Source of the DNA: Cryomorphaceae bacterium
Lineage (GTDB): Bacteria > Bacteroidota > Bacteroidia > Flavobacteriales_D > Crocinitomicaceae
Reading direction: 5' to 3'
DNA: 6,575 bases
NCBI GenBank assembly: GCA_027485365.1
Contig: JAIXRD010000189.1
Location: 1 to 6,575 of the forward strand
Position 1 is the stretch's first letter. Every line of letters begins with the position of its first letter. The position numbers were made by a program, and so were the translations under genes. Positions 1 through 6,147 of this stretch are shown piece after piece. The notes beneath the pieces were generated by a model. That model did not search any database, was not told the origin of the DNA, and saw only the letters and a program-made list of their open reading frames with translations.

Positions 1-1
1 C

Positions 2-1765
2 ATATTGATTATTGACGAGGCATCTATGATTTCAAGCAAAGAATCAAAGCATGAGTTATTTACGTTCGGAACTGGTTTCTTGCTGAATGATCTTCTAACG
101 TATGCTAAAGTTTCAGCAAGCAATAATAAGCTCATATTTGTTGGAGACCCTGCACAATTACAACCGGTAGGTGATAACAAATCACTCGCCCTTGACCCTG
201 ATTATTTTAGCAATGTCCTTAATCTAAGAACTAAGATAGTGGAATTGACAAAAGTAGTCCGACAAAATGATAATTTGATCTTAAAAAATGCTGAGAAAAT
301 AAGAAACTTGATTTTTTCTGAAAAGCGTAAAGAATTAAAGTTTGATTATGATGCATCGAGTTTCGTTCAATCAAATCCCAATATTTTTTATGAGCATTTT
401 GTAGATACTTTTCCATCTCCAAAAGTTGGTGATGGGATAATTATTGCTTATTCCAATGGCCAATGTTTTCATAACAATATAGCTATTAGGGAAAAGCTAT
501 TTCCTAATCAAAAGGATCTAGTGGTAGGTGATATTATTCTCATCAACAACAATAATTACCATACCTATGGCACTGAATTATTCAATGGAGATTTAGCACA
601 AGTTGTGGAAGTAAATCCAGACACAATAAGTCAGTCAGCTCCGGTAATGGTAGATAAAAATGGAAAGAAGGAAAGAATAGTTATTTCATTAATGTTTAAG
701 TGGGTTAAAATTCGACTACCGCATTTCTCAGAAGATATTTCATGCTTAATACATTACGACTTACTAAACTCAGTAAATAGGGATTTGAGTATAGATGAAA
801 TGAAAGCGGTGTACATCAATTTTTTAATCCGCTTTAATGAGAAGCAAAAAGAACGAAAAGAAAAAGGGTTACATAGTTATAAAATAGGAAGTGAGGAATT
901 TAAGAACGCTCTAAAGTCTGACCCATTTTTTAATGCTCTTAAAATTAAGTACGGCTACAGCATTACGTGTCATAAATCGCAAGGTGGTGAATGGGAAAAA
1001 GTTTTTGTTGATTACAGTGGTAGAGTAAGTTTAAAAACAGAACCATTAAAATGGTGCTACACAGCTACTACCAGGGCAAGAGAATCCGTAATTTGTTTGA
1101 ATGCACCAAACTTCGGAGCTTTTAGTAGACTGAACTTTAATCCTATAGGACAAATTGGTAATTTTCCTAAAAATGCCTTTTCTTTTCTAGGGGTTAATGA
1201 TTCTCCTTTTCATAATAGCAACGCACACAAATGTAAAAGTTTAAAATACTGGGAAATCTATGAAAAATTGGAGAATACAAATTTTAAAATTGAAAATGTA
1301 TTCTCTCCTATAAATGGATATTTAGAAAGATATTTTATAAGTAATGATAAAAACGAGATAATACAGTTGGATGGGCAGCACAATGGTGCAGGATACTTTA
1401 CCCAAGCCTTCAAGGTAACAAGTGATAATGATAATCACGCAGCCATTGAATTAGATGCAATTTTTAACGCTCCCTATGAACGACAATACTTGATTGATTG
1501 GAATCCTGCGGATTTTTTTCTAAAAGAATTACATTCTTATGTGTTACAAGCTTGTGATGAAAGTAAAAGTACCCTCACGAATGTTGTAAAAACAGGAAAC
1601 TATGATTTGACCTATTACTTCATCACAGACTCAGTATGTTCATATATTCAGTTCTACTTCAATGGAAAAAACCAATATACTTCTGCGATGCCAAAAAAAA
1701 TTGGGCCAGAAGAAGATGAAAAGCTAAAATTAATCATATCAAATTTAGAGACTAATGCCAGCTAA
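2..1765 (+). CDS. SF1 (RecD/Dda-like) DNA helicase, C-terminal part, cut by left edge
   Basis: Predicted ATP-dependent DNA helicase of superfamily 1 (RecD/Pif1/Dda-like). The reading frame is open to the left edge, so the TTG at 5 is not the real start; the Walker A motif must lie outside the window. Numbering from that TTG, visible motifs are Walker B (IIDEAS, residues 2-7), motif III (GDPAQLQPVG, 47-56), motif IV-like VVRQ (84-87), motif V (TCHKSQGGEW, 321-330) and motif VI (YTATTRARE, 352-360). Between them, about 172-202 (VVGDIILINNNNYHTYG, then FNGDLAQVVEV) resembles the SH3-like insertion of RecD2/Dda helicases, followed by a charged helical stretch near 278-290. Residues from about 395 to 586 lie beyond the helicase core and are not recognised; they include YTSAMPKKIG at 558-567. 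The gene overlaps the next one by 11 nt in another frame, suggesting translational coupling. Helicase assignment is firm; the biological role is not known. Confidence 0.93.
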   Translation: MLIIDEASMISSKESKHELFTFGTGFLLNDLLTYAKVSASNNKLIFVGDPAQLQPVGDNKSLALDPDYFSNVLNLRTKIVELTKVVRQNDNLILKNAEKIRNLIFSEKRKELKFDYDASSFVQSNPNIFYEHFVDTFPSPKVGDGIIIAYSNGQCFHNNIAIREKLFPNQKDLVVGDIILINNNNYHTYGTELFNGDLAQVVEVNPDTISQSAPVMVDKNGKKERIVISLMFKWVKIRLPHFSEDISCLIHYDLLNSVNRDLSIDEMKAVYINFLIRFNEKQKERKEKGLHSYKIGSEEFKNALKSDPFFNALKIKYGYSITCHKSQGGEWEKVFVDYSGRVSLKTEPLKWCYTATTRARESVICLNAPNFGAFSRLNFNPIGQIGNFPKNAFSFLGVNDSPFHNSNAHKCKSLKYWEIYEKLENTNFKIENVFSPINGYLERYFISNDKNEIIQLDGQHNGAGYFTQAFKVTSDNDNHAAIELDAIFNAPYERQYLIDWNPADFFLKELHSYVLQACDESKSTLTNVVKTGNYDLTYYFITDSVCSYIQFYFNGKNQYTSAMPKKIGPEEDEKLKLIISNLETNAS

Positions 1766-3251
1766 AGAAATAAAAGAACTTCGTCAGGCCGGAAAGTTAG
1801 AGGAAGCTTATGCAATGGCAAAATCAGAATTAGAGGCTGATTTGTCAAATATTTGGAGTAAGAGGAATTTAAGTTGGGTGCTATATGCTCAACTCGATGA
1901 AGTTACATCAAATTTGGATGCTTTTATGGCGAAAATTAATGAGGTAAAAGATTTGGATTTACCTGTATCTGAAGAAATGTTTTTTGATAACATATCGATT
2001 GTTATCTCCAAGGCAGCAAGGGTTGTTTCCTTTGATACTACTCATGATTATACCAAAATATATCGTTTGTTTGATGCTATTAAAGAATTGCCGATAAAGA
2101 GGGATTCCAAATGGTTTAGTGTCCTCTTTAATGCAATGCATAAAGGAATGAAAGAATCCAATAGATATGTTGAATTTGCTGACTGGTGGGATCTTGAAAA
2201 CCTCCGTTCTGAAGATTTTTTAAAAGAGGAATATAATGGCAAAAAAATAATGTCAATTGCCGAACAGGCATACATTGCTTATGCCAAAAAGCTTTTGGAA
2301 GGTACACCTATAGATGCATTTGGTCAGCAAAAATTGATTGACAAAGATAAAATTCAATCATTCTTGCCAAAATTGGATTATTTGATTGAGAAACATCCTG
2401 ACTATCAATACCCTCCTTATTTCAAAGCAAAACTTCTTTTAGCTTTGGGGAATGATGGAAATGTGCTTTCTGCATTTTTACCTTTTGCTAAGCAAAAAAG
2501 AAATGACTTCTGGGTATGGGAACTAATGGCAGAAATATTTTTAGAGAACAAAGAAATTCAGTTTGCGTGCTATTGTAAAGCCTTGAGCCTAAAAACACCC
2601 GAAGACTTTTTAATAAAATTAAGACAAGCCTTTGCTGAAATGCTCATTAAAAAAAGTATGTTCAACGAAGCGAAAACGGAAATTCAAAAAGTTATTTCAA
2701 CAAGGGAAAAACATCAATGGAAAATACCAAACCGAATCATGCAATGGACAGAAATGGAATGGTACAAAACAGCAAATGCAAAAAGAGATAATTCGGACGT
2801 GTATTTGAGACACTTAAAACAAGCTGAGGAAATCTTGTTTCAAGATATCCCAGAAGAATTAATTGTTATTGAATTTGTAAATGAGAACAAGAATATAATC
2901 TCTTTTGTCAAAGACAAGCAAAAGTTTGGATTTTTCAATTATGCGGAGAAATTAATAAAGCCTCAAATAGGCGATCTTTTGAAAGTGCGATTTAATGGAG
3001 CGGGTCAAGATGGATTTTATAAGATTTTGAGCGCGGAAAAAGCCGATCCAGAAGATGTCTCTGATGCTGTACGTAATTTTGAAGGGGTCATTATAATTAA
3101 GGAGGGAAGTGATTTTGGATTTGTTGAGGACATATTTATCGATCCCGGAAATATAAAAAGAAATCAATGGGTAACGAATCAAACTATTAACGGCAAAGCC
3201 ATCTTATCATTCAACAAAAAGAAAGGTCAGTGGGGTTGGAAGATGGTGTGA
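1755..3251 (+). CDS. TPR-like helical protein with two C-terminal OB-fold-like domains
   Basis: 498 aa, cytoplasmic; no signal peptide or membrane segment is visible. The N-terminus (residues 4-45, KEIKELRQAGKLEEAYAMAK then NIWSKRNLSWVLY) looks like a TPR helix pair, and the region to about 360 is mostly helical with further TPR-like stretches near 250-320 (FWVWELMAEIFLENK, then SMFNEAKTEIQKVI). The C-terminus holds two short beta-rich units. Residues about 368-428 contain IISFVKDKQKFGFF and GDLLKVRF. Residues 441-498 contain GVIIIKEGSDFGFVEDIFI and end in WGWKMV. The second resembles a cold-shock/S1-type OB fold in its FGFV-x-DIFI core. A scaffold that binds RNA or single-stranded DNA and acts with the overlapping upstream helicase is an inference. 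I recall similar proteins in Bacteroidetes annotated only as tetratricopeptide or DUF proteins, possibly DUF7017, and TPR-OB proteins in predicted conflict systems; neither match is checked. The ATG at 1755 is chosen because the typical N-terminal pattern begins there; only weak purine-rich sequence (AGAG) precedes it. Confidence 0.82.
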   Translation: MPAKEIKELRQAGKLEEAYAMAKSELEADLSNIWSKRNLSWVLYAQLDEVTSNLDAFMAKINEVKDLDLPVSEEMFFDNISIVISKAARVVSFDTTHDYTKIYRLFDAIKELPIKRDSKWFSVLFNAMHKGMKESNRYVEFADWWDLENLRSEDFLKEEYNGKKIMSIAEQAYIAYAKKLLEGTPIDAFGQQKLIDKDKIQSFLPKLDYLIEKHPDYQYPPYFKAKLLLALGNDGNVLSAFLPFAKQKRNDFWVWELMAEIFLENKEIQFACYCKALSLKTPEDFLIKLRQAFAEMLIKKSMFNEAKTEIQKVISTREKHQWKIPNRIMQWTEMEWYKTANAKRDNSDVYLRHLKQAEEILFQDIPEELIVIEFVNENKNIISFVKDKQKFGFFNYAEKLIKPQIGDLLKVRFNGAGQDGFYKILSAEKADPEDVSDAVRNFEGVIIIKEGSDFGFVEDIFIDPGNIKRNQWVTNQTINGKAILSFNKKKGQWGWKMV

Positions 3252-3292
3252 AATCCATATAGTAGGTCAGGAATTTTCACAAGAATTTTTCA

Positions 3293-3322
3293 TTAGTTTC
3301 ATATATATAGTCCGTAACTTTA
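3293..3322 (+). promoter_or_regulatory. Possible Bacteroidetes-type promoter for the nucleotidyltransferase gene
   Basis: The 90-nt gap before the nucleotidyltransferase gene contains TAACTTTA (3315-3322), one mismatch from the Bacteroidetes -7 consensus TAnnTTTG. It lies 19 nt after TTA at 3293-3295, where TTG would be expected. In such AT-rich DNA this match could arise by chance. It would place transcription start roughly 15 nt before the ATG, giving a very short leader. Confidence 0.2.
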
Positions 3323-3341
3323 ATCGTTTAAGTATAAAACT

Positions 3342-3947
3342 ATGGCCGACTCAGATTACATTGTACGTGATGCAAACCAATTTGAAGAATTGAGATTATT
3401 ATATCCGTATATCAATGAAAATCAAGGGTTTATTGCAGGTGGTGTTTTTAAAGATTTATTTTTAAATAAAAACTTTAGAGATATTGATGTGTTTTTCATG
3501 GAACAACAAAATTTTCATAATGAAATAATAAAACTTAATGAAAGTGAAGAGTTTTTAAAAAAATATGAAAATGTAAATGCAATTGGTTTCGAAGAAAAGT
3601 CCACTAAAATAAGGGTCGACTGTGTACGAAAGTGTTTTGGAAATCCGACAGAAATTTTAAATTCTTTTGATTTCTCTGTTTCGAAATTTGCGTTGTACAA
3701 GGATGTAAATAAAAAGTTAAAAGTAATTTATCATCCTCACTTTTTTGAGGATTTAATAACTAAAAAACTCAGGTTAGATTCAGAATACAAGGATCCAATA
3801 GCACAATTTTCAAGAATTTTAAAATATTCAAGATACGGATTTAAAATTGATAAAACTGATCAAATAAAATTACTTCATCTAATTAACAACTTGAATAAAA
3901 ACCAAATAAATACTTTATTGATGAATGATTATGAGTATTATTATTAG
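3342..3947 (+). CDS. Small Pol-beta superfamily nucleotidyltransferase, phage-like
   Basis: 201 aa. Residues 30-51 read as a nucleotidyltransferase active site. The glycine pair is at 33-34 (AGGVFKDLF), followed after about a dozen residues by RDIDVFF, with metal-binding Asp47 and Asp49. Asp93 in IRVDCVRK is a plausible third carboxylate. The later NSFDFSVSKFALYK (107-120) and RILKYSRYGFKID (158-170) resemble the downstream part of tRNA-nucleotidyltransferase-like proteins found in tailed phages. The protein should transfer a nucleotide from an NTP to an RNA, protein or small molecule; the substrate cannot be read from the sequence. The length is that of a stand-alone catalytic domain with a short helical tail, far shorter than CCA-adding enzymes. 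No partner HEPN or antitoxin gene is adjacent. It has its own 90-nt upstream gap, so it may be transcribed separately from the helicase pair. The ATG is preceded by A-rich sequence rather than a Shine-Dalgarno site. The fold assignment is fairly sure; the function is open. Confidence 0.75.
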   Translation: MADSDYIVRDANQFEELRLLYPYINENQGFIAGGVFKDLFLNKNFRDIDVFFMEQQNFHNEIIKLNESEEFLKKYENVNAIGFEEKSTKIRVDCVRKCFGNPTEILNSFDFSVSKFALYKDVNKKLKVIYHPHFFEDLITKKLRLDSEYKDPIAQFSRILKYSRYGFKIDKTDQIKLLHLINNLNKNQINTLLMNDYEYYY

Positions 3948-3972
3948 ATGGAAAGTAAAATTATAGGTGTTG

Positions 3973-5712
3973 TTAAAATGGTATATCATCATCCTGAAAG
4001 TTCTTTTCTGCTTCATAATCAGCGATTGCTTCCCAGGCATCAAATATGTCAAATTCTTTTGATTTAGGAATATTATTTTCTATAAATATCCTTCCTGTGT
4101 CATCAATATAAAATAATGTTGAATAACCATCAAAATTCACTCCCTCATGATCTGCATCATAGCCATGTATTATTATTTTGGAAATACAAGAATCAGAATT
4201 TAGAATTAAAGGATCCCTTAAATCAGAATAAGAATAGGTCAAGTTTATTTCAAAAATATTTACTGGTAGATTTCCTCGGAATGACAAATTTCCATCCTTA
4301 ATAACCCAATCATTCCATTCATTTAATCCTATATTTTCTTTATAATATTCAGTTTTCCATAGATAGGTAGTTTTTTCAATCAAAAAAGCTTGTATTTCTC
4401 TTTCTAGTTTCCGATGATCTTCAAATATTTTTCCGAAGAATATATTATTTTTATAGTCATAAAATTGCCAAGAGGAATTTCCTTCTGCATCGATTTTCAA
4501 GAATGGCACACATGAATCTGAATCAAATACTAGTTGTTTATTTTCTAAAAAAATAGACCCGTTTTGGTCTATATAGAATAGCGTAAAATAATATTCTTCA
4601 AAAACAGTTTCTTCCCCATCTCCGAACAATCCGCTAAATGAGGAGTTACGATAATGAGCAATAACCTTAGAAATGTTTTTATCAGAATTAAAAAATTTAA
4701 ACCCTCTGACTTTATTCATTTTTTGATTCAAGCCGATTAACCCAATTGTAAACAGTTTTGGGATATCTAAGATGATTTCACCCCTATAATATAACTCTCC
4801 ACTTGGATTAATCTCCCAATTCTGCCATTTTTCTGTCCAAAGTCCCTCTTCATTGAAAAGCGGACTAATAGTAACATCCTCCAAAATACTTGTATTATAA
4901 ATTATATTTTCCCAAAGATTTTCATCCCCTGGAATTCGCAAACTCATAACTTCTGATATTTCATGATCTTCAAATGGATGATGTTTTATATCTAATTTAG
5001 TATTAAATAAGGTCCATGACTCTATACCGTCTTGGTCAATAATAAGGAATGGTACATCAAAATTTTTGTTTTCTTCAAGCAATACAACCTCTTTTATTAA
5101 CGTCATCGCCCGGTTGCTAATTCCATTTTGTTTGCCAAACAAGTTAATAATTCCTCTCTTTTTCAACTCCCAAAAACACTTCGCGGTAGCTTGTATATCC
5201 GCCAAGGCATCATGAGCACCTTCAAAATCATGCTTAAATAAAAACCGATGTAACTCCTCTAGTTTTGGCCATTTGTAGCCATAGGGACCGTCGATTTTAC
5301 ACAAATCAACGGTCGATATCATAGTGCAAATTTTTTCTTTAGAATCAACGGTGTTTTCAAATCCCAAACGAATCAATTCAGAACCTATAATTTTTTCATC
5401 GTAAGCCATATTATGGGCAACAACCACTTTTGCTCGCTTTAGATGAATGGAGAATAATTCAAAAACTTCTGCAATATTGCTACCTCTTTGATTCGCAATA
5501 TCTGTCGTAATTCCATGAACTTTTGAGGCCTCAGTTGGAATTGTGAAGCCATTAGGTTTAATGATCTCATTGCCTGAGTGAATTAAATTTCCATCAAAAT
5601 CATACACTAAATAGGCTAACTGGACCAATCTAGGCCAGTTATCCAAGTCTATTACTGGTGCTTTCCAGTTTTTAGGCAAACCTGTTGTTTCTGTATCGAA
5701 GAAAAGTATCAT
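3973..5712 (-). CDS. DnaQ-family DEDDh 3'-5' exonuclease with duplicated C-terminal module and SSB-like tail
   Basis: 579 aa. Residues 1-190 form a DnaQ/RNase T-type 3'-5' exonuclease domain. Exo I is FFDTETTG with Asp6 and Glu8, Exo II is AHNMAYDEKII with Asp105, and Exo III is AHDALADIQAT with His167 and Asp172. All five DEDDh catalytic residues are present, so it is predicted active on DNA or RNA 3' ends with two metal ions. Residues about 220-392 and 402-547 are two diverged copies of an unrecognised beta-rich module. The protein then has an acidic stretch (EAIADYEAEKNFQ, 561-573) and ends exactly in DDDIPF (574-579), matching the C-terminal tip of SSB. It is about three times longer than stand-alone epsilon-type exonucleases. 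Start: ATG giving MILFFDTETTG, which places the Exo I strand right at the N-terminus as is usual in the family. The gene lies 84 nt after the small ORF on the same strand and converges on the nucleotidyltransferase gene. Exonuclease assignment is firm; the role (repair, defence or RNA processing) is not. Confidence 0.94.
   Translation of the reverse strand: MILFFDTETTGLPKNWKAPVIDLDNWPRLVQLAYLVYDFDGNLIHSGNEIIKPNGFTIPTEASKVHGITTDIANQRGSNIAEVFELFSIHLKRAKVVVAHNMAYDEKIIGSELIRLGFENTVDSKEKICTMISTVDLCKIDGPYGYKWPKLEELHRFLFKHDFEGAHDALADIQATAKCFWELKKRGIINLFGKQNGISNRAMTLIKEVVLLEENKNFDVPFLIIDQDGIESWTLFNTKLDIKHHPFEDHEISEVMSLRIPGDENLWENIIYNTSILEDVTISPLFNEEGLWTEKWQNWEINPSGELYYRGEIILDIPKLFTIGLIGLNQKMNKVRGFKFFNSDKNISKVIAHYRNSSFSGLFGDGEETVFEEYYFTLFYIDQNGSIFLENKQLVFDSDSCVPFLKIDAEGNSSWQFYDYKNNIFFGKIFEDHRKLEREIQAFLIEKTTYLWKTEYYKENIGLNEWNDWVIKDGNLSFRGNLPVNIFEINLTYSYSDLRDPLILNSDSCISKIIIHGYDADHEGVNFDGYSTLFYIDDTGRIFIENNIPKSKEFDIFDAWEAIADYEAEKNFQDDDIPF
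3976..4002 (-). other. SSB-like C-terminal tip (NFQDDDIPF) encoded at the end of the exonuclease
   Basis: The last nine codons before the TAA encode NFQDDDIPF. E. coli SSB ends in MDFDDDIPF, whose acidic residues and terminal Pro-Phe dock into pockets of exonuclease I, RecQ, RecO, PriA, topoisomerase III and the polymerase III chi subunit. Here the motif is at the extreme C-terminus, as binding requires, and follows an acidic stretch. The identity is seen directly; that it works as an SSB-type docking tip is inferred. Confidence 0.7.
4072..4512 (-). repeat. Protein-level tandem module, copy 2 (exonuclease residues 401-547)
   Basis: Second copy of the duplicated module: VPFLKID-x-x-G-x-x-SW (402-415), FEDH (430-433), W-x-x-W (466-469), G-x-L-x-FRG (474-480), NSD followed by ISK (505-512), and TLFYID-x-x-G-x-IF-x-EN (532-546). 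The nucleotide sequences of the copies have drifted far apart, so this is an old domain duplication rather than a recent tandem repeat. It is followed directly by the acidic tail. Confidence 0.75.
4540..5058 (-). repeat. Protein-level tandem module, copy 1 (exonuclease residues 219-391)
   Basis: First copy of a diverged internal duplication. Shared landmarks with copy 2, in the same order: VPFL-x-ID-x-x-G-x-x-SW (220-233), FEDH (247-250), W-x-x-W (296-299), G-x-L-x-[YF]-RG (305-311), NSD followed by ISK (342-349), and TLFYID-x-x-G-x-IF-x-EN (377-391). Copy 1 is about 25 residues longer, partly from an insertion before the last strand pair (around 355-373). I recognise no known family. Confidence 0.75.
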
Positions 5713-5779
5713 ATTATGACTTATTAGTAATCAAAATTTTGTGAAAAATATTCTTTACATTGCATTGATTTGCTCTATC

Positions 5780-5808
5780 TAAAGATAAATTACTTTTCAA
5801 TCCACCAA
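5780..5808 (-). promoter_or_regulatory. Possible Bacteroidetes-type promoter for the exonuclease gene
   Basis: Reading the minus strand, TTG (5808-5806) is followed after 18 nt by TATCTTTA (5787-5780). This fits the Bacteroidetes TTG / TAnnTTTG promoter pattern except for the final base. It overlaps the last codons of the small upstream ORF and would give a leader of about 60 nt before the exonuclease ATG. The leader contains a perfect 10-nt palindrome, CAAAATTTTG (5732-5741), about 20 nt ahead of the start codon, which could be an operator half-site pair or chance. Confidence 0.28.
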
Positions 5809-6147
5809 CATCTCCATCACATAATCAATCTGTTCAAAATCTGGTAAGGTAAATAAGTCTTTATTCCATGCTCTGATTTTGCATTCTCCATTGATGTACT
5901 GATATTCATAGTGTATTTCGCCCTTACTACGTAGAAACCCTGATTGTACCTCATGGTTCAACTTAACGCGCCAGTGCTTTTGATTCTCTGGAAAGAAAAA
6001 CTGCAGGTATTCAGGATATATTCCCGTAGGTGCGAATTCAATTCTCCCGCCTCGGACGATGGTTAGTTGGACATTCATATTAGTTGCGGTAACCACCTGG
6101 CTAACTTTAGTTCGGATTATTAACTTATAGTTCTTTGTGTCAGCCAC
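5797..6147 (-). CDS. Hypothetical protein, 116 aa, overlapping the DUF2075 gene
   Basis: I do not recognise this protein. It reads as a small soluble protein with alternating beta-strand-like segments (YKLIIRTKVSQVV, MNVQLTIVRGG, EIHYEYQYINGECKIRAWN) and an acidic C-terminal helix (DFEQIDYVMEMLVD). No signal peptide, membrane helix or catalytic motif is visible. The longest form starts at GTG 6147, 28 nt inside the end of the upstream gene; in that frame a TGA lies just four codons earlier, so no longer start exists. The alternative is ATG 6078 (Met24), which would give 93 aa and a 41-nt gap after the upstream stop. I keep the GTG because the residues before Met24 continue a beta-like pattern and overlap would allow translational coupling, but the choice is uncertain. 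It may be a partner of the DUF2075 protein. Coding is supported by its length, an uninterrupted frame and plausible protein composition. Confidence 0.6.
   Translation of the reverse strand: MADTKNYKLIIRTKVSQVVTATNMNVQLTIVRGGRIEFAPTGIYPEYLQFFFPENQKHWRVKLNHEVQSGFLRSKGEIHYEYQYINGECKIRAWNKDLFTLPDFEQIDYVMEMLVD

Noticed and set aside
5..7. TTG at the left edge as a start codon of the helicase
   Set aside because: The frame is open further left and the protein would begin inside Walker B, lacking Walker A; the gene is simply cut by the window.
3271..3292. Direct repeat GAATTTTCA / GAATTTTTCA before the nucleotidyltransferase gene
   Set aside because: Only two short imperfect AT-rich copies; no support for a binding-site array or attachment site.
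3948..3972. A bidirectional terminator between the convergent stop codons
   Set aside because: The 25-nt gap has no GC-rich stem and no stem followed by a T tract on either strand; any terminator would have to lie elsewhere.
4116..4301. Small plus-strand ORF inside the exonuclease gene
   Set aside because: It lies antisense to a strongly conserved-looking gene, has no recognisable motif, and is the expected shadow of the opposite-strand frame. The same applies to short minus-strand frames within 231-422, 1959-2275, 2952-3182 and 3515-3700.
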